From Sphingomonas sp. NBWT7 (lineage in GTDB: Bacteria; Pseudomonadota; Alphaproteobacteria; Sphingomonadales; Sphingomonadaceae): a stretch of 64,000 nucleotides of DNA. Position 1 is the first letter of the stretch. Every line of letters begins with the position of its first letter. The notes under the pieces were generated by a model. It saw only the letters and a program-made list of their open reading frames with translations. It made no database searches and was not told where the DNA came from. The position numbers were made by a program, and so were the translations under genes. Below are positions 24,923-34,808 of this stretch, one piece after another. The stretch spans positions 519,501-583,500 of the forward strand of contig NZ_CP043639.1 of the NCBI RefSeq assembly GCF_014217605.1. Reading direction: 5' to 3'.

Positions 24923-26224
24923 TCACAGCGCCCGCGCGGCAAGCATTGCGTCGATCGCAGTGAATTTTTCACGTGGGGAGCCATCGCGCGCGGCGGCGAT
25001 TTCGGCCTCCTCGATGCGCTTCCAGTCGCGGAAGGTGACGACGTCGGTGCCGCGCGCCACGAACAAGGCGTCGAGACCGTCGCGACCGGCCTTGCCGCTG
25101 TCGTCGATGGTCTCGCCGGCGATCCGCTCGGCGATCATGAACCCGTCGGGCCGGTTCGTCCCGATCGTGCCGGTCGGCCCGCGGCGTGCCCATCCCACGG
25201 CGTAGAGGCCATCGTCGATGCGCCCGTCGACATTGGCGAAGCGGCCGAGCCTCTGATCGTAAGGCACACCGTCGATCGGCGGGGTACGATAGCCGATGCA
25301 GCTGACGACGAGATCGGCGGGGATGGTGTAGAACTCGCCGCTGCCAACGGCGCGGCCTTCGGCGTCGAGCATCGTTCGCTCGACCGTCATCCGCTCCACG
25401 CGGCCGTCGCCCTCGATCGCCGTCGGCATGGCGAAGAAGTCGAACGAGATCGCAACCGGCTTGGCGCTCGCGCCCGTCGCCGCGAAGCTGCGCAGGTGCG
25501 CGACCGACTTGCGCATCCCGGGATCGAGCTTTTCGTCGGCTTCGGCGGGTGGCAGGTCCGCCGGATCGACGCGCGGCGCGGCGCGGCCGAGATGCGCGAG
25601 TTCGCCGAGCTCCTTGGGCGTCATCGCGATCTCGTGCGGGCCGCGGCGCGCGACGATCGTGACCGAGGTGATCCGATGGGTTCCAAGCGCGTCGAACGCA
25701 TGGCCGACGATGTCCGACCCGGCGAACTCGCCTTGCGTCTTGGCAAGGATGCGCGCGACGTCGAGCGCGACATTGCCGGCGCCGACGACCACTGCGTGCG
25801 GGCCGGCGAGCGGCGGGTCGAGGTTCGCGAAGTCGGGGTGGCCGTTGTACCAGCCGACGAACGCGGCGGAGCCGATCACGCCGGGCAGGTCGTCACCCGG
25901 GATACCGAGCGGCCGGTCGGCCGGCGCGCCTGTCGCTAGGACGACGGCGTCGTAGAGCCCGCGTAGCTCGTCGATCGTCACGTCGGCGCCGACGGTGACG
26001 TTGCCGACGAAACGGACGTTGTCGCTGAGCGCGGTCGCCTCGTAGCGGCGCGAGACCGCCTTGATCGACTGGTGATCGGGCGCGACGCCGGTGCGGATCA
26101 GGCCGTAGGGCACGGGCAGCCGATCGATGATGTCGACGCGGACGGCGTCGCCGAACTGCTTCTGGCACGCCTCGGCGGTATAATAGCCTGCCGGGCCCGA
26201 GCCGATGATGGCGACGTGACGCAT
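24923..26224 (-). CDS. fprA: Adrenodoxin/ferredoxin-NADP+ reductase, FprA type
   Basis: The 433-residue flavoprotein starts MRHVAIIGSGPAGYYTAEA, the FAD-binding GxGxxG motif, with RTGVAPDHQSIKAV typical of adrenodoxin reductases, then the NADP-binding VVVGAGNVALDVARIL near residue 150 and the C-terminal WARRGPTGTIGTNRPDG motif. It passes electrons from NADPH to a [2Fe-2S] ferredoxin. The adrenodoxin-type ferredoxin at 17621-17926 is a natural candidate partner. It is divergent from pnuC. Confidence 0.92.
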   Translation of the reverse strand: MRHVAIIGSGPAGYYTAEACQKQFGDAVRVDIIDRLPVPYGLIRTGVAPDHQSIKAVSRRYEATALSDNVRFVGNVTVGADVTIDELRGLYDAVVLATGAPADRPLGIPGDDLPGVIGSAAFVGWYNGHPDFANLDPPLAGPHAVVVGAGNVALDVARILAKTQGEFAGSDIVGHAFDALGTHRITSVTIVARRGPHEIAMTPKELGELAHLGRAAPRVDPADLPPAEADEKLDPGMRKSVAHLRSFAATGASAKPVAISFDFFAMPTAIEGDGRVERMTVERTMLDAEGRAVGSGEFYTIPADLVVSCIGYRTPPIDGVPYDQRLGRFANVDGRIDDGLYAVGWARRGPTGTIGTNRPDGFMIAERIAGETIDDSGKAGRDGLDALFVARGTDVVTFRDWKRIEEAEIAAARDGSPREKFTAIDAMLAARAL

Positions 26225-26291
26225 GTTCGCTCTCCCTGCCGTCACGCTAGCGGGTTGGCGCGCGGGGGCAAGCGCGGTTATCTGCTGGGGC

Positions 26292-26861
26292 ATGTCGCAC
26301 CTCGAATGGCTTGCAACCCTGCTGGGGATCGCCTGCGTATGGCTGGCGGCGCGGCGACATATCTGGACGTTTCCGACCGGGATCGCGTCGGTCACGCTGC
26401 TCGGCATCGTCGTGTTCGAGGCGCGGCTTTATAGCGACGCCCTGCTTCAGGCGTTCTTCGTCGCCGCCAATCTATATGGCTGGCGCGCATGGCTGCGCGC
26501 AAAAGGCGCGGCGGGTGAGGTTCGCGTCGGGATGCTGGGCGGACGCTCTCGCGCGCTGGTGGCGATCGCGATCATCGCGGCGATGCTTGCCTGGGGCGGG
26601 GCGATGCGGTCTCTCACCGACGCGTCGTTTCCGTGGTGGGACGCGGCGATCGCGGCGGCGAGCGTCGCCGCGCAGCTGCTGATGGCGCGGCGACGGCTCG
26701 AGAACTGGCACCTCTGGATTGCGGTGGACCTTGCCTCGATCCCGCTCTACCTCGCCAAGGGATTGTACCTGTTTGCGGGACTGTATCTGATCTATTTAGC
26801 GCTCGCGATCCTCGGCCTCGTCCACTGGCAGCGTGCGTTGCGGGCGGAACGGCTGGCATGA
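26292..26861 (+). CDS. pnuC: Nicotinamide riboside transporter PnuC
   Basis: The 189-residue membrane protein has about seven hydrophobic helices and the substrate-binding WxxW motif W139-H-L-W142 in ENWHLWIAVDLAS, with LYLAKGLYLFAGLYLIYL near the end, as in PnuC. PnuC imports nicotinamide riboside by facilitated diffusion, trapped by phosphorylation. The next gene, overlapping by ATGA, encodes the expected kinase. A longer in-frame start exists at 26223 but MSHLEWLATLLG fits the family. Confidence 0.92.
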   Translation: MSHLEWLATLLGIACVWLAARRHIWTFPTGIASVTLLGIVVFEARLYSDALLQAFFVAANLYGWRAWLRAKGAAGEVRVGMLGGRSRALVAIAIIAAMLAWGGAMRSLTDASFPWWDAAIAAASVAAQLLMARRRLENWHLWIAVDLASIPLYLAKGLYLFAGLYLIYLALAILGLVHWQRALRAERLA

Positions 26862-27376
26862 CGCCGCGGTCGGTCTGCCTGCACGGCCCCGAATCGACCG
26901 GCAAGTCGACGCTGGCCCCGCAGCTTGCGCGGCATTTCAACAGCGAGTGTGTCGCGGAGTTCGGCCGGACCTATTGCGAGCGCTACGGCACCGATCTGTC
27001 GATGGCCGATCTGGTGATGATCGGGCATGCGCATGATCTGAAGATTCGCGCCGCGCTGGCGAAGGATGCGCCGCCGGTGATCCTCGACACCGATCCGCTG
27101 ATGACCGCGGTGTGGGCGGAGATGATGTTCGGCCGGCGCGATCCATGGTTCGATCGCTGGACCAACACGGCAGACCTCTACCTGCTGTTCGACATCGATC
27201 TGCCGTGGGAGGCGGACGGCACCCGGATGTTCGGCAGCCCGGCTGCGCGCCATCGCTTCTTCGATCTGTGCCGGCGCGAACTCGAGCGCCGGCAGGTGCG
27301 CTGGGTGACGATCAGCGGGCAAGGTTCGCAGCGCTATGCCGCCGCGCTGGATGCGATCCGTTCGTATATGGCCTAA
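26858..27376 (+). CDS. nadR: Nicotinamide riboside kinase (NadR kinase-domain type)
   Basis: The 172-residue P-loop ATPase has Walker A GPESTGKST (10-18), EFGRTYCERYG, the DTDPLMTAVWAEMMFG motif typical of the NadR ribosylnicotinamide kinase domain, and LFDIDLPWEADGTR. It corresponds only to the C-terminal kinase domain of enteric NadR; there is no repressor or NMN adenylyltransferase domain. With PnuC it should import and phosphorylate nicotinamide riboside to NMN for NAD salvage. Confidence 0.9.
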   Translation: MTPRSVCLHGPESTGKSTLAPQLARHFNSECVAEFGRTYCERYGTDLSMADLVMIGHAHDLKIRAALAKDAPPVILDTDPLMTAVWAEMMFGRRDPWFDRWTNTADLYLLFDIDLPWEADGTRMFGSPAARHRFFDLCRRELERRQVRWVTISGQGSQRYAAALDAIRSYMA

Positions 27377-27493
27377 TGGATCGGCTGTCGGGCGGTACTT
27401 TCGGTTGAACGCGCGCTGGGCCGCGCCATCCTTTGGCATCGGGCGCATCCGGTGCTAACGGCCGCGACGATCCCCTTTTGCTGGTAGAATTTC

Positions 27494-29290
27494 GTGGCCA
27501 CCGAGCTTTCCAAGATCCGTAACTTCAGCATCATCGCGCACATCGATCACGGCAAGTCTACGCTCGCCGACCGGCTGATCCAGCGTACCGGCGGCCTCTC
27601 CGATCGCGAGATGAGTGCGCAGGTGCTCGACAACATGGAGATCGAGAAGGAACGCGGGATCACCATCAAGGCGCAGACGGTGCGCCTCGAGTGGAAGGGC
27701 CACGTCCTTAACCTGATGGACACGCCGGGGCACGTCGACTTTGCCTATGAAGTCAGCCGCAGCCTCGCAGCGTGCGAGGGCGCGCTGCTCGTCGTCGATG
27801 CGGCACAGGGCGTGGAGGCGCAGACGCTCGCCAACGTGTATCAGTCGATCGAGCACGATCACGAGATCGTCCCCGTCATCAACAAGATCGATCTCCCCGC
27901 CGCCGAACCCGAGAAGGTGCGCGCCGAGATCGAGGACGTCATCGGGCTGGACGCGAGCGGCGCGGTGCTGGCGAGCGCCAAGTCCGGGATCGGCATCGAC
28001 GAGATCCTCGACGCGGTCGTCGAGCGTATCCCGGCGCCGAAGGGCGATCCCAACGCGCCGCTGAAGGCGATGCTGGTCGACAGCTGGTACGATCCGTATC
28101 TGGGCGTCGTCATCCTGGTGCGCGTCGTTGACGGCATGCTGAAGAAGGGCCAGCAGGTGACCTTCATGCAGGCCGGGACGCAGCATCTGGTCGATCGCGT
28201 CGGCTGTTTCCGCCCCAAGATCGAGCAGCTGGCGGACCTCGGCCCCGGCGAGATCGGTTTCATCACCGCGCAGATCAAGGACGTGGCGCAGGCGCGCGTC
28301 GGCGATACGCTGACCGATACCAAGAAGCCTGCAGCGGAAGCGCTGGCGGGGTTCAAGGAAGTGCAGCCGGTGGTGTTCTGCGGGCTGTTCCCGGTCGACG
28401 CGAACGACTTCGAGAAGCTGCGCGAATCGATCAGCAAGCTGCGCCTCAACGATGCGTCGTTCAGCTTCGAGATGGAGACCAGCGCGGCATTGGGCTTCGG
28501 CTTCCGCTGCGGCTTCCTAGGGCTGCTCCACCTCGAGATCATTCAGGAGCGGCTGACGCGCGAGTATGATCTCGACCTTATCACCACCGCGCCGAGCGTG
28601 GTGTACGAGATCGATTTGACGCACGGCGGCGGGCAGATCGAGCTGCACAATCCCGCCGACATGCCCGACCCCAACAAGATCGAGCTGATCAGCGAGCCGT
28701 GGATCGAGGCGACGATCTACGTCCCCGACGAATATCTCGGCTCGATCCTGAAGCTGTGCCAGGATCGCCGCGGCATCCAGAAGAACCTGACCTATGTCGG
28801 CGGGCGCGCGCAGGCGACGTACGAACTGCCGCTCAACGAAGTGGTGTTTGACTTCTACGACCGGCTGAAGAGCATCAGCCGCGGCTATGCCAGCTTCGAC
28901 TATCATCAGATCGGCTATCGCGAGGGCGACCTCGTCAAGATGAGCATCCTCGTCAACAACGAGCTGGTCGATGCGCTGTCGATGATCGTCCACCGCGGGA
29001 CGGCGGAAACGCGCGGGCGCGGCATGTGCGAGCGGCTGAAGGACCTGATCCCGCGGCACCTGTTCAAGATTCCGATTCAGGCGGCGATCGGCGGCAAGGT
29101 GATCGCGCGCGAGACGATCGCCGCGATGCGCAAGGACGTGACCGCCAAATGCTACGGCGGCGACGCGAGCCGCAAGCGCAAGCTGCTCGACAAGCAGAAG
29201 GAAGGTAAGAAGCGGATGCGCGAGTACGGCTCGGTCAGCATCCCGCAGGAAGCATTCATCGCCGCGCTTCGCATGGGTGATGACGCGTAA
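27494..29290 (+). CDS. lepA: Elongation factor 4 (LepA)
   Basis: The 598-residue translational GTPase starts at GTG ([20 protein letters not shown]). It has G1 [26 protein letters not shown]-like domains II and III ([16 protein letters not shown]), domain V and the LepA-specific C-terminal domain with [17 protein letters not shown]. It back-translocates or otherwise corrects stalled ribosomes and helps 30S assembly. Length is standard. Confidence 0.98.
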   Translation: MATELSKIRNFSIIAHIDHGKSTLADRLIQRTGGLSDREMSAQVLDNMEIEKERGITIKAQTVRLEWKGHVLNLMDTPGHVDFAYEVSRSLAACEGALLVVDAAQGVEAQTLANVYQSIEHDHEIVPVINKIDLPAAEPEKVRAEIEDVIGLDASGAVLASAKSGIGIDEILDAVVERIPAPKGDPNAPLKAMLVDSWYDPYLGVVILVRVVDGMLKKGQQVTFMQAGTQHLVDRVGCFRPKIEQLADLGPGEIGFITAQIKDVAQARVGDTLTDTKKPAAEALAGFKEVQPVVFCGLFPVDANDFEKLRESISKLRLNDASFSFEMETSAALGFGFRCGFLGLLHLEIIQERLTREYDLDLITTAPSVVYEIDLTHGGGQIELHNPADMPDPNKIELISEPWIEATIYVPDEYLGSILKLCQDRRGIQKNLTYVGGRAQATYELPLNEVVFDFYDRLKSISRGYASFDYHQIGYREGDLVKMSILVNNELVDALSMIVHRGTAETRGRGMCERLKDLIPRHLFKIPIQAAIGGKVIARETIAAMRKDVTAKCYGGDASRKRKLLDKQKEGKKRMREYGSVSIPQEAFIAALRMGDDA

Positions 29291-29392
29291 GCCGAACCGC
29301 GCCGTTCAGCCGCAGGCGAATGGCCAAGCAGATTGCGCGTCGGGCGGTGAGTTCGCCCGGCATCGCGTACGCGCGGCGCCGGGCGTAGCGCA

Positions 29393-31042
29393 TCAGCGGC
29401 GCTCGGCCGCCGTTTGCGCGCGGATCGCGACGAACTCCGACGTTGGACGCCACGCCGGCCACGTGCCCGCCTTCGCGAGCCGCGAACCCATCGCGTGGAA
29501 CAGATCGACGTCCTCGGCCGCGCCGATGAAGTTCCAGCTAGGCGTCCAGGCGTCGCACGTCTTGTGGTAGCAGGCCATATAGCCGTCGAGCCACTGCTGG
29601 CCGGCGGGGCGGCCGCCGACGCGCATGTCGCTCGCTCCCCCCAATGCCATCAGCTGGAGCGAGGGCACGCCGCGGCGTACGACCGAGAAATGGTCCGCGC
29701 GGTAGAACAGCCCGCGCTCGCTGGCGGTCTCTGGGGTCACGGTGCGGCCCTGCGCGCGTGCGGCGTCGGCAAGCAGATCCTCGAGCGAGGACTGGCCTGC
29801 GCCGACGAGGATCACGTCCTTGGCGCGGCCCGCTGTCTGCAGGATGTCGAGCGTCAGGTTTGCGGCGGTGGTGGCGAGCGGCGTGACGGGGTGCGCGGCA
29901 TACCATTCGGAGCCGAGCAGGCCGCGCTCCTCCGCGGTCCACAGCGCGAAGACGAGCGTGCGATCGGGCGCGGCGCCGGCCTTGAACAGGCGTGCGAGTT
30001 CAAGCACGCCGGCGACACCCAGCGCGTCGTCGTTCGCGCCGGGGCGGATCGTCTTGCCGGCGGCATCCGCCGGGCCCTCGCCATAGGCGTCCCAATGCGC
30101 GGCGAACTGCACCGTTTCCTGCGGCCGGGTGCGGCCAGGGATCTTGGCGAGGACGTTGGCACTCTCGATCCGCTCCACGGTGACGGGCAGGCGCGCGGAG
30201 AAGCGGGCCTTCATCGCGACCGGCTGAAACGACGCGCTGCGCGCCTTCGTGCGCAGATCGGCGAGATCGAGTTTCTCGGCGGCGAACAGGCGGGCGGCGG
30301 CATTGGCCGAGAGCCAGCCCTGCAACGCGATGCGCGGATCATCCGCGCCCCGGACGATGTCGTAATTCTCGCCGTTCGAGGCATTGGCGGTCGACCATGG
30401 ATAGCCGGCGCCGGCAGTATCGTGGACGATCAGCGCGCCGATCGCGCCGCGCCGCGCGGCTTCCTCGTATTTGTACGTCCAGCGGCCGTAATAGGTCATG
30501 CGCTTGTCGCCGAAGCGGCCCTTAGCATCGTCGCCCGCAACAGCCTCGAAATCGGGATCGTTGACGAGGAAGACGGCAACCTTGCCCTTCAGGTCCTGTC
30601 CTTTGAAATCGTCCCACTGCGCCTCGGGCGCGCTGACGCCGTAGCCGACGAAGACAAGCGGCGCGTTGGCGATCGTGACGGCTGGATCGGGGCGCACCGT
30701 GGTGAGCGCGACATCGGTGCCCTGCGCGAGCTTGAGCGCGCCGGCGGATACCGGGCCGTCGCCGAGACGCGTATGGATCAGCGGCACCGCCTGCGTCCAC
30801 GCACCGTTCGGGCCGGCGGGTTCGAGCCCCAGCGCCTTGAACTGCGCGATCGACCAGGCAATCGTCTTCTTCTCGCCATCGGTACCCGGCGAGCGGCCGC
30901 CGAACTCATCGGACGCGAGCGTCTTCATCATGTCCGACAGGCGGGCGGGATCGGTCTTCGGCTCGGCGGGGGCGGCGCGCTGCGCGGTGGCGGGAACGGC
31001 AAGCGCCGCCGCCAGCGCCGCGGACACGAGAAAGCGGGTCAT
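29393..31042 (-). CDS. M28-family metallopeptidase with PA domain, secreted
   Basis: From an ATG with GGAAGGA upstream the product has 549 residues. It starts with a signal peptide (MTRFLVSAALAAALAVPATA). A protease-associated insert precedes the catalytic zinc domain. Metal-ligand motifs of M28 are visible: FAAHWDAYGEG, RPGANDDALGVAG, WTAEERGLLGSEWYA and RADHFSVVRRG. It is likely a periplasmic zinc aminopeptidase for peptide recycling or nutrition. It follows the NYN gene by two bases. Confidence 0.91.
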   Translation of the reverse strand: MTRFLVSAALAAALAVPATAQRAAPAEPKTDPARLSDMMKTLASDEFGGRSPGTDGEKKTIAWSIAQFKALGLEPAGPNGAWTQAVPLIHTRLGDGPVSAGALKLAQGTDVALTTVRPDPAVTIANAPLVFVGYGVSAPEAQWDDFKGQDLKGKVAVFLVNDPDFEAVAGDDAKGRFGDKRMTYYGRWTYKYEEAARRGAIGALIVHDTAGAGYPWSTANASNGENYDIVRGADDPRIALQGWLSANAAARLFAAEKLDLADLRTKARSASFQPVAMKARFSARLPVTVERIESANVLAKIPGRTRPQETVQFAAHWDAYGEGPADAAGKTIRPGANDDALGVAGVLELARLFKAGAAPDRTLVFALWTAEERGLLGSEWYAAHPVTPLATTAANLTLDILQTAGRAKDVILVGAGQSSLEDLLADAARAQGRTVTPETASERGLFYRADHFSVVRRGVPSLQLMALGGASDMRVGGRPAGQQWLDGYMACYHKTCDAWTPSWNFIGAAEDVDLFHAMGSRLAKAGTWPAWRPTSEFVAIRAQTAAERR

Positions 31043-31044
31043 GA

Positions 31045-31824
31045 TCAGTCCTTCCACCGAACGAATACCTGATTGTCGCGACGGTCGATGTCGATCGAGG
31101 GGATCGCGTCGACGAGGTCCGACAGGCGCTTGTAGCCGTAGTTGCGCACGTCGAAGCTGGAGCGGTTCGCCGCGCGCTGGCCGAGCGCGGAGAGGCCGAC
31201 GAAGCCCTTCGCGTCTGGTTTGAGCGATTCATACGCGTCGAAAAGCAGTTGCAGCAGTTCCGGGTCGTCGACGGTGCCAGCAAGCGACTTCGCCGCGGCG
31301 GGCGGTGCTGCGCCTATCGAGGGGGGCACCGACTGGTCGATCGGCACGTCGACCTTCTTGACGCGCTTCGGCTTGCTTGTCTCGAGCAGCGCATTGACGT
31401 CGATGAAGCGGGTGCACGCGGTGCGGAAGCCCTCGGGCGTATTGCCGTTGCCGAAACCGTAGACCGGCAGGCCATCCTGCCGGATGCGCGTCGCCAGCGG
31501 CATGAAATCGCTGTCGGACGACATGATGCCGAAGCCCTGGACGCGCCCGCGGAACAGCAGGTCCATCGCATCGATCGTCATCTTCATGTCGGTGGCGTTC
31601 TTGCCCTTGGTAAGATCGAACTGCTGCTGCGGTTCGATCCCGTGCTTCACCGTCATGTCCTGCCAGCCCTTGAGGCCCGGCTTGGTCCAGTTGCCGTAGA
31701 CGCGGCGGACGTTGACGCTGCCGAGTTCGGCAAGAACGGTGAGCACGGGATCGATCGCGTGCCAGCTGGCATTGTCGGCATCGATCAGCAGCGCGATGTT
31801 GCGGGTGGGGAAGTCGTCGCTCAT
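31045..31824 (-). CDS. NYN-domain ribonuclease-like protein with OST-HTH/LOTUS domain
   Basis: The 259-residue protein has an N-terminal NYN (PIN-like) domain: NIALLIDADNAS with paired aspartates D15/D17, VYGNWTKPGLKGW, KNATDMKMTIDAMDLLF and SSDSDFMPLATRIR, all acidic positions expected for a metal-dependent nuclease. The C-terminal part (about 185-259: SLKPDAKGFVGLSALGQRA...FDVRNYGYKRLSDLVDA) is an OST-HTH/LOTUS RNA-binding fold. Family members are YaiI/LabA-like proteins with probable RNA cleavage or binding roles. Start ATG with clear conservation. Confidence 0.88.
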   Translation of the reverse strand: MSDDFPTRNIALLIDADNASWHAIDPVLTVLAELGSVNVRRVYGNWTKPGLKGWQDMTVKHGIEPQQQFDLTKGKNATDMKMTIDAMDLLFRGRVQGFGIMSSDSDFMPLATRIRQDGLPVYGFGNGNTPEGFRTACTRFIDVNALLETSKPKRVKKVDVPIDQSVPPSIGAAPPAAAKSLAGTVDDPELLQLLFDAYESLKPDAKGFVGLSALGQRAANRSSFDVRNYGYKRLSDLVDAIPSIDIDRRDNQVFVRWKD

Positions 31825-31889
31825 GCGCGGCGCATCGGCGCTGGGCGCGCCGCCGTCAATCGATCCGCGGCCAATCGCGCCGACGCCGG

Positions 31890-32129
31890 TCAGTCGTTGC
31901 CGCGGCGATCGCTGCGATACGCCTGGCCTGCATCAATATCGTCCTGCTTGGTGGCGCGCGTCGTGCCGTCGGGATCGTCGATCTGCTTCAGATCGGCGGC
32001 AGAGCCGATGTCACGCCCAAGCGCGCCGCCACTGGTACCGGTATCGGCGTCGCCGGCGGGGATCATGCCTTCGATCACGTCCTTGTCGTCGTGATCGCGC
32101 GCGCTTTCGGTGCGGGGATTTTCGTCCAT
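31890..32129 (-). CDS. Small acidic hydrophilic protein
   Basis: The 79-residue product (MDENPRTESARDHDDKDVIEG) is rich in Asp, Gly, Arg and Thr, has no cysteine, membrane segment or domain I recognise, and looks disordered, like stress-related hydrophilic proteins of sphingomonads. A GGAG-type site (AAGGAGTTGAGGCA) precedes the ATG. Located between greB and the NYN gene on the same strand. Function unknown. Confidence 0.68.
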   Translation of the reverse strand: MDENPRTESARDHDDKDVIEGMIPAGDADTGTSGGALGRDIGSAADLKQIDDPDGTTRATKQDDIDAGQAYRSDRRGND

Positions 32130-32186
32130 TGCCTCAACTCCTTGTGCGGGATTGGGAGAACGGCCGGGCGGCGCATGGGGTTGCGT

Positions 32187-32669
32187 TCAGGATGCGGGAT
32201 AGCTGACGGAGATCACCTCATATTCGCGCTCGCCCGCTGGCAGCGCAACGCGGCGAAGGTCGCCGATTGCCGCACCGCGCAGTGCACGCGCGAACGGCGC
32301 GTTCCAGCCGATGCGCCCGGTGCCCGCATCGGCTTCGTCGTCCCCGACCAGCGTCAGCGTGCGCTGCTGATCGTCCTCGTCGGCAACCGTCACGGTCGCG
32401 CCGAAATAGACGCGGGTGCGGTCGGGCGCCTGCGCGGGATCGACGACCTTCGCCGCCTTCATCCGGCGCGACAGAAAGCCGAGCCGGCGGTCGATCTCGC
32501 GCAGGCGCTTGCGGCCGTAGATATAGTCGCCGTTCTCTGACCGATCGCCGTTGCCCGCCGCCCAGGCGATCGTTTCGACGAGCGCCGGGCGCTCGGTGGC
32601 GAAGAGTTGATCATATTCCTGGCGCAGCGCGGCATAGCCGGCGGGGGTGATGTAGTTCGGGCGATCCAT
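32187..32669 (-). CDS. greB: Transcription elongation factor GreB
   Basis: The 160-residue factor starts MDRPNYITPAGYAALRQEYD. The coiled-coil tip carries GDRSENGDYIYGRKRLREIDRR, whose acidic residues enter the RNA polymerase secondary channel and stimulate cleavage of backtracked RNA; this wording is diagnostic of GreB rather than GreA. The C-terminal FKBP-like domain includes VGDDEADAGTGRIGWNAPFARALRG. Length is normal. Confidence 0.93.
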   Translation of the reverse strand: MDRPNYITPAGYAALRQEYDQLFATERPALVETIAWAAGNGDRSENGDYIYGRKRLREIDRRLGFLSRRMKAAKVVDPAQAPDRTRVYFGATVTVADEDDQQRTLTLVGDDEADAGTGRIGWNAPFARALRGAAIGDLRRVALPAGEREYEVISVSYPAS

Positions 32670-32757
32670 CGCGTCGTCCTAGGCGCTGCGTTCGCAGCCG
32701 TCATGCCGTGAGGTCATTTCCGGTTCCTGAAATCCCTCGTGCCGGCTCCGCGATGGC

Positions 32758-34782
32758 TTACCCCGTGCGATTGCGGCCGAGGTACCAGCTGAGGTTCGCC
32801 GGCCCGCGGCTGCGCGCGCGCGACGGATTCATGAGATCGTAGACGACGGCGTTCTCGAGAACGCGCTGGACGTAGTTGCGCGTCTCGGTGAACGGGATCG
32901 CCTCGATCCAATCGACCATGTCGACGCCGCCGGTGCGCGGATCGCCGTTGGCGCGCAGCCACTTGTTCACGTTGCCCGGCCCGGCGTTATAGGCGGCGAC
33001 GGCGAGCGGATAGCTGCCGTAGCTGTCGAACACCCGCCTGAAATAGCTCGAGCCGAGCTGCGCATTGTAGCTCGTGTCCGAGATCAGCCGGCCGGTGTCG
33101 TAGGGCAGACCGATCTTGCCCGCCTGCTCGCGCGCGGTGCCGGGCATCAGCTGCATCAGCCCGCGCGCGCCGGCGGACGAGATGGCGGCACGATCGAACT
33201 GGCTTTCCTGGCGGGCGATCGCGTGAATCATCGTCCACTGATTGTCATACCCCGACGGCACGGCAACGGTCGGAAAGGCGATCGCGCTGTAATCGGTGAG
33301 GCCATTCTGCATCGCGGCGCGACCCACCATCACCGCGAGGTCGGGGCGGCGGATCGTCCGCGACAATTCGTCGGAGAGGAAGTGATCGGCATCGGAGGAT
33401 ACCGAGCCGGCGATCACCTTCACGAACGCCGATTGATCCTGATACTGGCCGATCGCGCCAAGGAACTGCGCCGCGCGCACCGTCTCGCGTGCGAAGAACG
33501 CCTGGCGTGTCGCAGGATCGATCGTGCGCGGAGCGAGCGGCGGCGGCGCGACGAGCGGGCGCCGCAAATGCTCGATCGCGAGCTGGCCGTAGAATTGGTC
33601 GCGATAGCCGGCGGCGCGGTTGAAGAAGGCGTCGCGATCCGCCGAGCGGCCCGCCGCTTCCGCGGCCCGGCCGGCCCAGTAGAAGCCCTTGGCGCGGGTC
33701 TGCGGCGATTGGCTGCCGCGGCCGTAGCGATCGAACATCGTCATCGCATCGGCCGGCCGCCCAAGCTTGTTGAGCGCGGTCTGGCCGGCCAGCCAGACGA
33801 GGCTCGTATAATCGTCGCGCTCGCCATACGGCTTCTTCGACACGTCGGTGCCGGCGGGATAGGCATCGTCGGCCTGGCGCGCGATGTCGTAGGCGGTCTG
33901 ATGCTGGTTGTCCGCCGCCGCGCCGCGCGCGTTGGTGAGCAGGACCTCGTAGAATTCCTCGACGTTGCCGGGTTTCGTCATGCCGGACGCGCGGGCGCGG
34001 GCGAGCCAGCCGCGCGCGCTCGGCGACGCGCCGCTGTTGCGCAGCCACACCGCCTTGTCGGCGACATAGCCAGCGTCACTGCCGCCGATCGCATCGTTCG
34101 CCGCGGCGAGCGCGGACGCGCTCTGCGCGTCGGTGCGGAACGCCAGCCGCGCCTCGAACAGCGAACGTCGTGCGGGCGAGGTGAGCACGATCTGCCGCGC
34201 CGCGAGGCCGGTCGAGCCCTGCCACAGCAGCGCATCCATGCGCGCGTCGTGATCCTCGGGGCGCAGCGCGCCGGCGAAGCTCGTCAGCAGCGCGGCCTCA
34301 TCGCCGGGTGACAGCGCCCCGCGGCGCCACGCGGTGCGCGCCGCCTCATACGCCTCGGCAGGTGCACCGCTCGCCTGCAACGCGCGGGCATAGGCGACGC
34401 CGCCCCCAGCGGTCTGCGGCGGGAAGCGCCGAAAATAGGCAACGACACTGCCCGGCGTCGCATAGCCGGTGCCGGCCTGCTTCTCCGCCGCGCGGCGGTT
34501 CGCTGCCTCGTTGGGCCAGCCGGGATGCGCCATCAGGAAGCCGGCGTAGCTGTCGAACGGCAGCGAATCGGTCTGCTGCAACGCGCGCCACTGCGCGATG
34601 GCGGCGGCGATCGCACCATTGTCGGTGTAGCTCGTCGTGGGCTGCGCGCTCACCGTCTGCTGCCCCAACAGGTTCGCCGCGCGGGTGCGTGCCGCCTCGT
34701 CCTGGTCCTGCGCGACGAACAGCGCGCCGCCCAGCCCAAGAGCCATTCCGATGATCGCGCCCGATTTCAATCCTGTCACCAT
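32758..34782 (-). CDS. slt: Soluble lytic murein transglycosylase (Slt70-like)
   Basis: The 674-residue protein begins with a hydrophobic export segment (MVTGLKSGAIIGMALGLGGALFVA), has a long helical superhelix of TPR-like repeats (about 40-480) and a C-terminal lysozyme-like SLT domain: AIARQESQFDRAAISSAGARGLMQLMPGTA with the catalytic glutamate, and AVAAYNAGPGNVNKWL. It cleaves glycan strands to 1,6-anhydromuropeptides in the periplasm. A TTG at 34803 is an alternative start; neither has a strong ribosome site. Confidence 0.92.
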   Translation of the reverse strand: MVTGLKSGAIIGMALGLGGALFVAQDQDEAARTRAANLLGQQTVSAQPTTSYTDNGAIAAAIAQWRALQQTDSLPFDSYAGFLMAHPGWPNEAANRRAAEKQAGTGYATPGSVVAYFRRFPPQTAGGGVAYARALQASGAPAEAYEAARTAWRRGALSPGDEAALLTSFAGALRPEDHDARMDALLWQGSTGLAARQIVLTSPARRSLFEARLAFRTDAQSASALAAANDAIGGSDAGYVADKAVWLRNSGASPSARGWLARARASGMTKPGNVEEFYEVLLTNARGAAADNQHQTAYDIARQADDAYPAGTDVSKKPYGERDDYTSLVWLAGQTALNKLGRPADAMTMFDRYGRGSQSPQTRAKGFYWAGRAAEAAGRSADRDAFFNRAAGYRDQFYGQLAIEHLRRPLVAPPPLAPRTIDPATRQAFFARETVRAAQFLGAIGQYQDQSAFVKVIAGSVSSDADHFLSDELSRTIRRPDLAVMVGRAAMQNGLTDYSAIAFPTVAVPSGYDNQWTMIHAIARQESQFDRAAISSAGARGLMQLMPGTAREQAGKIGLPYDTGRLISDTSYNAQLGSSYFRRVFDSYGSYPLAVAAYNAGPGNVNKWLRANGDPRTGGVDMVDWIEAIPFTETRNYVQRVLENAVVYDLMNPSRARSRGPANLSWYLGRNRTG

Positions 34783-34808
34783 GTGGACAGAATAGCCGGC
34801 CAACCCGT

